This document shows, piece by piece, positions 47,664 through 57,900 of a DNA stretch of 64,000 nucleotides. The DNA comes from Sulfurimonas sp. Lineage in GTDB: Bacteria; Campylobacterota; Campylobacteria; Campylobacterales; Sulfurimonadaceae. The translations under genes and the position numbers were made by a program. The notes under the pieces were generated by a model. That model saw only the letters and a program-made list of their open reading frames with translations, had not been told where the DNA came from and ran no database searches. Location: assembly GCA_002899765.1 (NCBI GenBank), contig PPDH01000025.1:1-64000 (forward strand). Direction: 5' to 3'. The number at the start of each line of letters is the position of its first letter. The stretch's first letter is position 1.

Positions 47664-48056
47664 TCATTTCACTTCAAAATGTGCAAATGCACCTTCTACG
47701 CTTAATACATTTTTATAGCTAATATTTGTAATTCTTACTTTTTTTGTAGTTAAGTCACACACTGCGATGCGAAAATTTTGACCCATATATGGCTCAACAA
47801 TGCATATGATTTTATCTTCGATTTGTCTTGTTGCATGGATGATTCCTTTTAGAGTGTGAAAAAAGTACTTTGGGTAACTCAGTGGTGTAATCTCAACAAC
47901 ATCTGCAGCTCTTTTTTTGTCAAGACTTTGTGCAATAATGTTAGCATCTTCAAAGCTGTCAAACTGAACACACCAGTCATCAAACTCTTTGTTAAACCGT
48001 TTTAGGTCTTCATCTAAAAAACCACCCGCCGGTGATTGTAGGGCAAATATACTCAT
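47664..48056 (-). CDS. Unrecognised 130-residue protein ahead of an XRE remnant
   Basis: I do not recognise this soluble 130-residue protein. It begins MSIFALQSPAGGFLDEDL and has a mixed alpha/beta pattern. It ends VEGAFAHFEVK at TGA, and the same frame then continues into the XRE remnant without another stop. If the TGA is a mutated Gly codon, the two would be one protein; otherwise this may be a toxin-side or orphan gene next to an antitoxin fragment. ATG 48056 is the only good start. Confidence 0.55.
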   Translation of the reverse strand: MSIFALQSPAGGFLDEDLKRFNKEFDDWCVQFDSFEDANIIAQSLDKKRAADVVEITPLSYPKYFFHTLKGIIHATRQIEDKIICIVEPYMGQNFRIAVCDLTTKKVRITNISYKNVLSVEGAFAHFEVK

Positions 48057-48183
48057 TTGTTAAATCTCGTATGTATGTTCATAATTGTATTTTGTTACTC
48101 CATTAAACACATGAAGTATAAATCACAGCTACATTGTATCTAATAGATGATAATTATAAAAAAAAGTCACTCACTAAAAACAT

Positions 48184-48453
48184 TTAATATCTAATTTCAA
48201 AGTCTCCGCTAAAAGTCTCACTAGAAGGGAATCTCTCTATTTTATTTACAATGCTTTTTAGTGAACCTTTTTTTAGTATTTCTATAAATCTCTCAACATC
48301 ACCTTCACTACATGTAACGCAAGCTTCAACAGAACCGTATTCTAAGTTTTTAACATATCCGCTGAAGTTTTCTTTAGTTGAGTTTTCATAAACATTTTTT
48401 CTATAAAAAACACCTTGCACATTTCCACTTACTTTAAACTTGTAGTTATTCAT
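48184..48453 (-). CDS. acyP: Acylphosphatase
   Basis: This 89-residue protein hydrolyses acyl phosphates such as acetyl phosphate. The catalytic loop reads KVSGNVQGVFYRKNVYE near residue 7, with the phosphate-binding Arg, and the Asn lies in FSGYVKNLEYGSVEA. Length is normal. It is a single gene on the minus strand. The upstream gap (48454-48557) contains two TACATGTA palindromes at 48497 and 48515. Confidence 0.93.
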   Translation of the reverse strand: MNNYKFKVSGNVQGVFYRKNVYENSTKENFSGYVKNLEYGSVEACVTCSEGDVERFIEILKKGSLKSIVNKIERFPSSETFSGDFEIRY

Positions 48454-48557
48454 AGATATTCCTTTTTTAAAAAGTATCCAAATTTTGCTTATGTTTTACA
48501 TGTAGTTTTATTTTTACATGTATGAGGAGATTCAACCCCTGGGGTGTAATTTGTAGG

Positions 48558-49619
48558 TCACTTATGGTTTTTAAATACTTCTACTACTTTTTGCAAATTT
48601 GATTTAATTGTCTCATCTGTTTGTCTGTCAATTAATTCATCAAGTTCAGTAAAACCCCAACCTTTTAATGATGTATCTTTATATGTTTCTAGCCATTTTT
48701 TTAATTTTATATCTATATTCTGATTGTTTGTAGCATCTTTTATAATATCAAGCATTTGATATTTAATCATTTCAGCTTTATTTAGTTTGTACTTTTCAAT
48801 AAATTTATTAACTAATTCAATATCAGTATTTATTTCTTTTATAATGTGTAATTCAAATAAATTTAAAAATGAACTATTAAATTTAATATCATCTTTTATA
48901 GACTTTTTATAGCAATCTAAGGCATTGTCATAATCTTTTTTACTACTATAGACAAGAGCTAAATTATAATGTGCATTATGATTATTAGGAGTTAATTCAA
49001 TTACTTTTTTATACGCTGAAATAGCATCATCATAATTTTTTTGATTGTGGTTTTCCAAAGCTACTACAAACCAATCATTTGCAGTTTTATCCTGCTTATT
49101 TTTAATCTCTTCAGATAATTTATTTAATAATTCTTTTTCTTCTGAAGTAAGATTTTCTGTTTTATTCTTTAAAAAAGTTTCTATATCTTTTTCAGTTTTT
49201 ATCTTTATTTCTTTAAGGAGTTTTTCATACTCTTTAATTGTTTCTTCAAGTTTTGTAATTTTGTTATTTGCTTTATCATCAATAAGTTTTATAACATATG
49301 CTTTTATATTGTTAATTCCTAAAATTGTCACAAGTAAAAATAACGCACCGACTACCCCTAAAATTACTTGAAAAGTACTTAGTTGTTTGTCATACAAGTT
49401 GTTTGTTATTTCACTTTCTCTGCTATATTTTTCTTTTACAATATTTAAATCATATTTGATTGTTTCATTTTCTTTTTGTATAAGTTGTATTTGAATTTTT
49501 AATTCATTGTTTTATTTTATGAGTTGCTCAACCTTATACTCTAATAATTCAGAGTTTTCCTCTTTTGCATATAACATAGATGAGATTGATAAAATGCAGA
49601 TAAATATAAGTTTTAACAA
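48558..49619 (-). pseudogene. Secreted or membrane TPR/coiled-coil protein, interrupted by TAA
   Basis: The frame from TTG 49619 (behind AAGGACTCAA) encodes a signal peptide (LLKLIFICILSISSMLYA), meets TAA at codon 36 (49514-49512) and continues in frame. After the stop come a coiled coil, one membrane helix (VILGVVGALFLLVTILG) near 49360, a second coiled coil, and two to three TPR repeats (NAHYNLALVYSSKKDYDNAL). GAA to TAA is the likely change (LIK-stop-NNELK). It could also restart at the TTG codon at 49397. Codon use matches its neighbours. The function is unknown; TPRs suggest a scaffold. Confidence 0.78.
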
Positions 49620-49696
49620 ATTGAGTCCTTTGATATATTTGTATGAATTATATCTTAAAATATAATTCAAATGTAGAAGTAAATAAGTTTTTTTAT

Positions 49697-52066
49697 TTAC
49701 AACTCCACAACCAGCTCAAACATCTCTTTTATCTCCATCTCGTGGCTTATGAGAAATATCTGTCTGTATTGCTCTTTGATGGTGTGGAATGCTTCTAGTA
49801 TCTCCATTCTTCGGCTCTCGTCCTGACTTCCAAAAACTTCATCAAATGCCAAGAAACCTATAGAACTTGCACCGCTGAGTTCCGTGAGAGTCTTTGAAAT
49901 GGCGATGCGTAGAACCAAATTTGCCAAGTCAATCTCTCCGCCGCTAAATCGTTCTATCGGGTATTTTTTGCCCTCGTCGTAGATGAAAAAGTCGAAGTCG
50001 TTGCTGACCTCTATGTGCTGGTATTTGCCTTTGGTAATAGTCGCGTACATGTCGGATGCGATACTTGAGATTCGCGGTGCTACTTTTGCGTTTAGGCGGG
50101 TTTTGAACTCGGCTAGTGAGACTTTTATCTTCTCATAATCCACCAAATCATCTTTTTTATTTTGGACTTTTTTTAGCTGTATTTCATTGTTTTGAAGTGA
50201 GTTTTGCACTGTTTTTATCTCGCCCTCAATACCGGCGATTTGCACTTTTATCTCATTTAAAAGTGTGGTTTTTGACTCTATGGTTTTGAGTATGCTCTCA
50301 TGTTCTTCAAGCTGATGTTTATGCTTCACATCATCGTAAATGATGCTTTTAAACTCTGCTTCTTTGCTTTGACATGTCAAGCTTAACTCTTCTATCTTTT
50401 TGTTTACATGTAACAAATCCGACTTCACGAGAACAAGCCTTTTTAGCTCGGTTTCAAGACTGAGCGCATGTTTATACTGCGGCTCTATCGCCGTTATCGA
50501 ATTTTTAACTCTCTCATGCAGTTTTTCATCGTAACTATACGCTTCAAGCTCTTTAAGTTCCGCTTTGTTTTTGATGCCTTTTTGTTCTACATGTACAAAA
50601 TGCTCTTTGGCTGTTTTGAGGTCTTTGAGCTTGCTTTGCATGATGTTTATGTTCTTTGTCAGCTCCAAAAACTCTTTCTCTTTTTCCTTCTTTTGTGCCT
50701 CAAACGCGGCTTTTTGAGCAGTTACGTTTTGGAGCTGTTTTTGATACTCGTCTATCTTTTTTTGATGAGTCTCTTTTACTGCGGTGACAAGCGAGTTTAT
50801 GACATTGTCGTACTCTTCAAGCAGCGGTCTTGTACATGTCGGACATGCTCCCTCGCTTCCGAGTTCATGGAGTTTTGCGATTTTGGCGTTTGTCATGTCT
50901 ATCTGTTTCTGCTCTGCCACCGTCTCCGCTTTTAGCTCGTTTTCTATGGTGTGTTTTGCGTTTATGCTCTCTTGCAAAACTGCGATATTCAGCTCTAAGT
51001 TTTTGGCATTTAATACAAATTCGTCATATCCCTCACATGCGCTCTCAAGTGCTTGAATGTCCGCTTTGGACTTTTTCCACTGCTCTGTGAGCTGGGCTTG
51101 CTCTTTTAAAATCCCCTCGCGTTTGAGATGAAACTCTCGCAGTTTCTCCTGCTCTTTTATCTGCTCTTGAAATGCCGCGTACTCTGTTTTTAGAGGTTGG
51201 AGTTTATTTAATTTTTCTTGTTTGTCCTCTAGCTCGTGAAGTTCAGCGGTAAGTTTTACCTGATTCATAATCTCTGAACTTTTTGAGTTTTTGGCAAGTT
51301 CGAGTTCGCCAAAAAGCTTCTGTTTTTGCTCTTTTGTTTTTGCGAGAAGTTCAAGCTCTTTTTTGATGTTTTGTTCTCTGAGTTTTATATGCTCCAATTC
51401 TTCTGTTTTACTAAGCACCTCTTTTGAAAGAGCTTCTTTTGCGCTAATGCTCTCTTTTATCTGCTCCTGTTTTAACTTTATCTCGTCTTCGCCCAAAAGC
51501 ACCTCTTTAAACGCTTCTATCTCACGTTTTAGCTCTCTGCTTTTTTCAATCAGCTCTTTTTCTACAAAGTCTATTTTTTCAAGTCCAAGAAGCTTTCTTA
51601 TCATCTTTTTTCGCTCTTCGGGTTTAAGAGTGCTCAGGCTTGTCAGCTCTTTTTGTGAAGCGAAAAGCGTGTGCATAAATGCGTCTTTGCTCATCTTTGT
51701 TAGTTTGATTATGGCAGATGTAACCTCTTTTGCTCCGCTTGTAGTCAACTCGCCGTTTTTGTAAAACTTTGCGTTTGCGCTCATGGCTTTGCCGCGAAAT
51801 TCACGAACCACTTTGTACAAAATGCCCTCAAATTCAAACTCAAGTTCTACGACTACGGCATCTTTTTCACTTGCGTTTGCGTTTCTTAGAAGCTCTTTGT
51901 TTCCTCTGTTTTTTGCCTCTCCGTAAAGTGCGAAGAGTATCGCTTCAAAGATGGTGCTTTTTCCGCTTCCGTTTTTACCGATAATGCCTATGAGACCTTC
52001 GCCGAACTCTATGGTTTTGGCGGTGTACTTTTTAAAGTTTTCAAGGCGGAGTTTAGAGAGTGTCAT
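49697..52066 (-). CDS. sbcC: SbcC exonuclease subunit (Rad50-like ATPase)
   Basis: This 789-residue SMC-like ATPase works with SbcD to cut hairpins and blocked DNA ends. The Walker A segment GIIGKNGSGKSTIFEAI lies near residue 30, long coiled coils occupy about 180-690, with a central zinc hook CPTC near residue 405 (GACPTCTRPL). The C-terminal signature FSGGEIDLANLVLRIAIS and Walker B FLAFDEVFG close the ATPase. It overlaps sbcD by 14 nt. All motifs look intact, unlike its partner. Confidence 0.94.
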   Translation of the reverse strand: MTLSKLRLENFKKYTAKTIEFGEGLIGIIGKNGSGKSTIFEAILFALYGEAKNRGNKELLRNANASEKDAVVVELEFEFEGILYKVVREFRGKAMSANAKFYKNGELTTSGAKEVTSAIIKLTKMSKDAFMHTLFASQKELTSLSTLKPEERKKMIRKLLGLEKIDFVEKELIEKSRELKREIEAFKEVLLGEDEIKLKQEQIKESISAKEALSKEVLSKTEELEHIKLREQNIKKELELLAKTKEQKQKLFGELELAKNSKSSEIMNQVKLTAELHELEDKQEKLNKLQPLKTEYAAFQEQIKEQEKLREFHLKREGILKEQAQLTEQWKKSKADIQALESACEGYDEFVLNAKNLELNIAVLQESINAKHTIENELKAETVAEQKQIDMTNAKIAKLHELGSEGACPTCTRPLLEEYDNVINSLVTAVKETHQKKIDEYQKQLQNVTAQKAAFEAQKKEKEKEFLELTKNINIMQSKLKDLKTAKEHFVHVEQKGIKNKAELKELEAYSYDEKLHERVKNSITAIEPQYKHALSLETELKRLVLVKSDLLHVNKKIEELSLTCQSKEAEFKSIIYDDVKHKHQLEEHESILKTIESKTTLLNEIKVQIAGIEGEIKTVQNSLQNNEIQLKKVQNKKDDLVDYEKIKVSLAEFKTRLNAKVAPRISSIASDMYATITKGKYQHIEVSNDFDFFIYDEGKKYPIERFSGGEIDLANLVLRIAISKTLTELSGASSIGFLAFDEVFGSQDESRRMEILEAFHTIKEQYRQIFLISHEMEIKEMFELVVEL

Positions 52067-53170
52067 CGCTCACCTCCTCATACTTTGCAAACAGTTCTTG
52101 AATCTTCGGTTTTAACCTCTCAAACTCATTTTCTTTGCTCTCCTCTTTTACATGTAAGATAAAATACTCCTCCAAAGAGAGCGCTTCCACATCTTCTACA
52201 TATGCTTCATTTGTACCTCTTTTAAATTCTCTTTTTACGCTTACATGTAAAGCGTCGGCAAACAGCTCTTTTATGGCAGAGTTTTGGATGTCGATGGATT
52301 GCAGGACAGTTAGATTTGTGAGCTTTACTTCTACCAAAGCATCTTTTATATCGCTTATATCAAGGTCAAATACTGAGTTCTCAAAATCCTCGCACTCTAT
52401 CTCTTTAAGAACGATAGGGCGGATTTTTATCTCTTTATATTCTACATGTAGAGTCTCGCCCAGAGTTACCAGTGCAAAGCCTTTTGAGTTGCGTTTGTCG
52501 TTTAGGCTTGTACGTTCGGTTGAGCCGCTGTAAAAGACATTTTCATGCTTTCCGACTTGTCCAAATCCGTTCCAATGTCCGAGTGCTACATAATCCATCA
52601 TTTTAAATATATACTCTTTATTACTCGGGTAAACCCACTCGCCAAACTCCTGCATGAGGTAAAACGCACCGACCGAGCAGTGCATCATCATGATGTTTTT
52701 TTGCTTTTGTCAATCTCGGCTTCGCAGAGTTCTATCTGAGAGAGTGCCTTTGTTTCGTCGTTCATGTGGGGCAGGGTGTGAAATATCACGCGCTCAAACT
52801 CTACTTTTTTGTACTCTTGATTGTAAGATACATGTATGTTTTTAAAACCTTCAAATATCTTAAGTATAGGCGAGGAAAGGTTTGTTCTAGGCGTTGAGTG
52901 GTTTCCCGCAATGAGGATAAAAGGGATGTTTAAATAGTCGATGATTTTGAACTGTTCCAGCGCAAAAGTGATAGCTCTGTTTGAAGGGCTTGAACGGTGA
53001 AACAGATCGCCCGTGTGGATGATATAATCGGGCTTAATAACTTTTATCTGCTCTACGACCTGAGAAAAAGCGTCGTAAAAGTCGGCTTCTCTCTTGTTGA
53101 TGTTTTCATCGTTTAAAATGTCTAGGTCGTTAAAGCCTAAGTGAGTATCGCTAAAGTGAACTATTTTCAT
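52053..53170 (-). pseudogene. sbcD: SbcD exonuclease subunit (Mre11-like), frameshifted
   Basis: SbcD is the metallophosphoesterase nuclease of the SbcCD complex. The N-terminal part (53170-52688) shows the phosphoesterase motifs FSDTHLGFND, IHTGDLFHRS, and AGNHSTPR. It ends after DKSKKTS in a run of seven A (52702-52696 on the minus strand). One extra A restores the frame into MMMHCSVGAFYL and the rest of the protein to 52053. A one-base loss or a sequence error is the simplest explanation; ribosomal or polymerase slippage on the A run is also possible. Confidence 0.88.
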
Positions 53171-53233
53171 CTGAAAACTCCCGATAATTTTAAATATTTT
53201 ACCTAAAAAACAGATTTTTTAAGAAGAGCACAA

Positions 53234-53248
53234 TGATATCTATTATCA
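53234..53248. promoter_or_regulatory. Fur box 1 upstream of exbB
   Basis: TGATATCTATTATCA matches the 7-1-7 Fur consensus TGATAATnATTATCA at 12 of 14 specified positions. It lies about 70 nt before the exbB start in a 146-nt gap between the divergent sbcD and exbB genes. Iron-loaded Fur would repress the exbB-exbD-hemP-tonB operon from here. Confidence 0.7.
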
Positions 53249-53285
53249 AAATCAGAATGATTTAAGGAGTATAGTTATATCATTT

Positions 53286-53300
53286 TGATTTTAGTTATCA
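53286..53300. promoter_or_regulatory. Fur box 2 upstream of exbB
   Basis: TGATTTTAGTTATCA is a second Fur-like palindrome, matching at 11 of 14 consensus positions, 38 nt downstream of box 1 and 16 nt before the exbB start. Between the boxes lies an AT-rich sequence (TATAGTTATAT) that may contain the -10. Two boxes on either side of the promoter would give tight iron repression. Confidence 0.55.
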
Positions 53301-53316
53301 AAATAAGGTTATAAAT

Positions 53317-53748
53317 ATGGAAGTTTTAAAAGAGTCTGTTGATTATCTGATATTGGGAGCTCTTTTCTTGATGAGCTTTGTATCGATTGCGCTCTCGTTT
53401 GAGAGATATTTTTTCTATAAAAGTATAAAACTTAGAGAGTATAAAACAAAAAATGAGATAGAAGTTGTTTTAACAAATAATCTCTCGACAATATCAAGTA
53501 TAGCTTCAAATGCTCCTTATGTCGGGCTGCTTGGAACCGTTATAGGGATAATGGTGGTTTTTTACGATATGGGTCAAAATGCGTCTTTAGAGACCTCGGT
53601 CGTAGTTATCGGGCTTTCTCTTGCTCTAAAAGCGACTGCATTAGGGCTTCTGGTGGCAATTCCGTCAATGATGCTCTATAGCGCGTTTTTACGAAAGAGC
53701 GATATCTTATTTGCAAAGTGGGAAGATGAAGTCTATAAAGAGATATGA
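53317..53748 (+). CDS. exbB: ExbB-type TonB energy-transducing proton channel subunit
   Basis: This 143-residue inner-membrane protein of the ExbB/TolQ/MotA family has three membrane segments and the typical core SIASNAPYVGLLGTVIGIMVVFYDMG near residue 70 (first part shown). It continues LGLLVAIPSMMLYSAFLRK. It uses the proton gradient to drive TonB. It is shorter than the E. coli protein, as usual for this group. ExbD overlaps its end by 23 nt. Confidence 0.93.
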   Translation: MEVLKESVDYLILGALFLMSFVSIALSFERYFFYKSIKLREYKTKNEIEVVLTNNLSTISSIASNAPYVGLLGTVIGIMVVFYDMGQNASLETSVVVIGLSLALKATALGLLVAIPSMMLYSAFLRKSDILFAKWEDEVYKEI

Positions 53749-54103
53749 GGGCATAAATGTCGTTCCATTCATAGATGTTTTGCTTGTACTGCTTGCAATC
53801 GTGTTTGTCATATCTAACTTTATCGCGCTTGGAAAGATTGAGGTGAAGCTGCCCGCTTCATCTACGAAAGAGACGATTAAAGATGTGAAGCATAATATTG
53901 TCATAACGGACAACAGTGAGTTGTTTATAAACGACGTGCTTGTCGATAGGGATGAGTTTAAAAGAAGACTCGCGGGATTTTCAAAAGAGGATGTCATCAC
54001 GATTGTCTCAGACAAAAAAGCGGTTTATGAGGATTTTATCTTTGTAGTGGATATCTTAAAAGAGAGAGGTCTTGAAAAAATTTCAATGGCGGTAAAAAAA
54101 TGA
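53726..54103 (+). CDS. exbD: ExbD-type TonB energy-transducing subunit
   Basis: This 125-residue protein has one N-terminal membrane helix, with GINVVPFIDVLLVLLAIVF carrying the essential membrane Asp, and a periplasmic domain. I chose ATG 53726, which begins MKSIKRYEGIN, over the upstream 53711 codon because ExbD proteins start this close to the helix. It overlaps exbB upstream and hemP by 4 nt downstream (ATGA). Confidence 0.92.
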   Translation: MKSIKRYEGINVVPFIDVLLVLLAIVFVISNFIALGKIEVKLPASSTKETIKDVKHNIVITDNSELFINDVLVDRDEFKRRLAGFSKEDVITIVSDKKAVYEDFIFVVDILKERGLEKISMAVKK

Positions 54104-54228
54104 AAGATGTACAAGAAATAGATTCAAAAAAACTTTTTAAGAGCGAAAAAGTAGTGAAGATAATTCATGAAAATCAAGTATATACGCTTAGAATCACTCG
54201 TGAAAATAAGCTTATACTTACAAAGTAG
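54100..54228 (+). CDS. hemP: HemP-family small protein
   Basis: This 42-residue protein matches the HemP pattern: an IDSKKLFKSEK start, then VYTLRITRENKLILTK at the end, with the almost invariant LRLTRxGKLILTK-type tail. HemP proteins accompany haem and iron uptake operons; in some proteobacteria they activate transcription of the haem receptor. It is embedded between exbD (4-nt overlap) and tonB (8-nt gap). Confidence 0.85.
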   Translation: MKDVQEIDSKKLFKSEKVVKIIHENQVYTLRITRENKLILTK

Positions 54229-54236
54229 GAGTTTAC

Positions 54237-54953
54237 ATGTTAGCAGCAAACAAAAACAGTATAAACGGTTTTTCTATATCTTTTGTTTTACATGTGTTAG
54301 CTGTTTATGCCCTGTTTTATGCCGCAGAGACAAAGAGCGACTTCGTAAAAGAGAGTGCTCAAAAGGTTATATCTATCTCTTTGGGGAGTTTTGAAGTGCC
54401 GCAAGAGGTAGTTCAAAAGATAGAAAAACCAAAACCTATAGAGAAAAAGGCAGAGGCTCCAAAAAAGGCAGTGGTAAAAAAGCCGGCAGTAGAAAAAAAG
54501 AAGCCCAAAATTGCAGAGCCTAAAAAGATAGAGCAAAAAATAGAAGCTGTTGAGCCTGTAAAAGTTGCAGAAGCAAAACCGCTGCAGGACGACTCTTCAC
54601 AAGAGAAGTTTGAAGTCAAAGAAGAACCTGTAGAGAAAAATGTGGCACAAAGTGTGGAAGTTTTGCAAGAAGAGTATGAAAAGACAAACTTTCAAAGCAT
54701 CAGAGATATGGTTTTGGCAAATCTAAAGTATCCAAACAACGCAAGAAGAATGGGGCTTCATGGAACAGTAGAACTTGTTTTGGTTATAGATACGAACGGA
54801 AAACTTTTAGACGTGATTTTGCAAAAATCTTCAGGACATGCGCTCTTGGATAAAAGCGCACTGAAATCAGCAGACAAACTATGCAAAAAAACTTTGCCTG
54901 CGCCGCAGAGAGTATCTAGAGTAACGCTTCCAATATATTTTGCACTAAATTGA
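54237..54953 (+). CDS. tonB: TonB energy transducer
   Basis: This 238-residue periplasm-spanning protein has an N-terminal membrane anchor (ISFVLHVLAVYALFYAA), a long Lys/Pro/Glu-rich spacer (about 60-150; PKPIEKKAEAPKKAVVKKP), and a C-terminal TonB domain (about 160-238; YPNNARRMGLHGTVELVLVI). It carries the force from ExbB-ExbD to outer-membrane receptors. ATG 54237 follows TAGGAG. It lies in the Fur-regulated operon and most likely energises the receptors at 58251 and 62164. Confidence 0.93.
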   Translation: MLAANKNSINGFSISFVLHVLAVYALFYAAETKSDFVKESAQKVISISLGSFEVPQEVVQKIEKPKPIEKKAEAPKKAVVKKPAVEKKKPKIAEPKKIEQKIEAVEPVKVAEAKPLQDDSSQEKFEVKEEPVEKNVAQSVEVLQEEYEKTNFQSIRDMVLANLKYPNNARRMGLHGTVELVLVIDTNGKLLDVILQKSSGHALLDKSALKSADKLCKKTLPAPQRVSRVTLPIYFALN

Positions 54954-54976
54954 AATATTTTAAAAAATATTGATTT

Positions 54977-57900
54977 ATGATAAAAGAGTTAATTGCAATC
55001 GGAATAAAAAACAGAACTTTTAATCATATATTTTTTCTATTTTTATTGGTGTCGGCGTATCTGTCTTACACCAAAATTCCAAAAGAGATGTTTCCCCCGA
55101 ATTCGCTTGATATTGTAACTATTCAGGGTTATTACAGCGGCGCAAACAGCACAATGCTTGATAAACTCATAGTAAAAGAGATTGAAAAATCTTTGCAAAA
55201 CAATCAATAAATATCAAATGTAAATACTCTGATATCAAACGGAACTTTTCATATAAACTGTGAGATTAAAGACTCTAGACATATGCAAGAGAGTATTGAT
55301 GATATAAAAAGCCAAATACAAAACTTACAACAAGATTTGCCGCGAGATATGGATATGCCGACCGTCAAGGCGTTAGAGAACTATTTTCCGCTTTTAGATA
55401 TATCCGTCTCGTCTAATACGGATGAAAACTATATAGAAGTGGCAAAAGAGCTGCAAGACGATATAAAAGAGCTGCCAAATCTACATAGCGTAAGCATGGA
55501 TAAAAACTATGACCTGCTGATGATTATCTCTTTAAATGAGCAAAAACTCTCGGCATACGGCATTTCAAACGAAAAAATTTATAATGCGCTTAAGAGCTTG
55601 TATTCGCTCCATCCCATCGGGAGTATTAGCACAGCGGCGCAAAAATATTATTTAGAGAGTAAAAACAGCGGTGTAGGTCTGGATGAAATTTTGGATTTTG
55701 AAATTTTAGTGGATGAGAAACTCATACCTTTAAGAAATGTTGCAGAAGTAAATTATGATTATGAAAATCAAGAAATTATAACACGCACAAATGCGCAACA
55801 AAGCGTCTTAATCAATATAAAAAAAGCAAAGCAAGGCGACAGTATAAAACTATCTCAAGATATTAGAAAAATCTTGTCAAATTACAAACAGAGGTATAAT
55901 GAGATAGATTTTGAAGTCTTAAGCGACAGCTCTTTTTGGATAAAGAACAGACTAAATACTATAGCTTCAAATATTATCATCGGTCTTATACTCCTTTTTT
56001 TATCTATCTGGTTTTTTATCTCTTTAAAAATTGCTATCGTGGTAATTCTGGGCATACCTGTCAGTTTTGCTTTTGGTCTTATCGGTTTAGATTTTTTTGA
56101 TGCATCGCTCAATACGCTCTCAATGATAGGCGTACTTTTGAGTCTTGGCATACTTGTAGATGAAGCGATTGTGGTTAGTGAAAATATTCATCGTCATCTG
56201 GGCATGAAAAAAGATTTAACGCAAGCTTGTATAGATGCAACTTATGAGATGCTGCCTATACTTTTTGCGTCAATGCTTACAACCATTATCGCTTTTTTAC
56301 CGCTAACTATGCTCTCAGGCGGTTTGGGTGTTTTTATAAAGATAATTCCTCTTATGGTAATCATTCTAATCGTGAGTTCGTTTATAGAGAGTTTTCTGTT
56401 TTTGCCGCTTCATTACAAGGAGTTTTCATTTGGTTTTTTGAGAGAAAAAAAGCAAAACTATAGAGACAGGCTATGGGGAAAAGTCTCTCATGTTTATCAA
56501 TCTTCTTTATATTTTTTTATAAAAAAACGATATTTATGGGCTCTTTTTTTTATAGTATTTTCATTTTTAGCCATATTTGCACTTATAAGATCAGGCAGTT
56601 TTCAACTCTTCCCCGAGTTTGATGCGATGAGTATAAATATAACGGCAAAAGTAAAAAACAACTCCCTTGCCTATACACTGCAAGAAGCTCAAAAACTAGA
56701 GTCCATACTTTTAAATAAGTTGGATTCAAAAGATGCGGCGTCGATATCTTCGATAATCGGGATGAAGAGTGACGGTAGAACTCTGCATGAGAGAGGTGAT
56801 AATCTTTTTACCGTTACTATAAATTTAAAAGAAAAAACTCATGATGATTTTTTCAACAGAGTTATCAATCCCCTGTTTACTCCATACAAAGAGAAAGACT
56901 TTTCACATAGGACAAGAAAACTTTTTGCTAAAGAGATTAAAGAAGAGATTGAGTTTTTGATAAAAAAACATAATCTGGGAGAAATTTTTTTAGAGTTTGA
57001 TATAGATATACCGCAAACAGGCGTTGTAAAAAGCGATGTCGAGATTGCTCTCTCACACAAAGATAATAAAAAAATAGAAGAGAGTATAAAAATAGTTCAA
57101 GAGAAGATGAAGAGTATAGACGGAGTTTTGCAGATAAAAAATGACATGAGATTGGATGAGCTAAGAGCGCAAATAAAGTTAAACTCTTATGGTAAGAGTC
57201 TTGGATTTACTCAAGAGACGATAGTCTCAAAAGTAAGAGCGTTTGCATCTTTGAAAAAGTTATCAAAGATAATCGATACAAAATCAAATCTTGTAGAACT
57301 TGGAGTAAATTTTTTAAATCAGGAGAACCTGAAATCACTTTATAATCTCTCTCTTGAGTCGCCCCGTGGTGAGTGTATCGTCTCTTTGCGTGATGTGGCT
57401 GACATAAGCTTTATAAAAGATACCGCCAATATTAAAAAAGAAAATTTCAAAAAAATATTTACCGTATCGGCTAATTTTGATAAAAAAAAGATGAGTTCAA
57501 GAAGGTTTTATCAACTCCTAAATCCTACAGTGCAAGAGCTGAGAAAATCCGGTGTTGCCGTGTTTGTTAAAGGCGAAGAAAAAACAAACAATCAAATCAA
57601 AAAAGATATAACCGTCTCTTTGGTTTTTACTCTTTTTGGGATACTTTTAGTGCTGGTATGGCTCTTTTCATCGCTTGGGCTCTCTTTGTTTGCCTTAAGC
57701 GTTTTGCCTTTTTCTCTGCTTGGCGTGCTTTTGGGGCATAAAATAATGGGCATGAACATATCGTTTTCCTCTATTTTAGGTTTTGTAGGATTGATAGGCA
57801 TAATCATAAACGATACGCTCATTATGCTCAAAATGATAAAAGAGAGCAAAGATTTAGATGAACTTGTACGTAACGCATCTATGCGTGTAAGACCGATTTT

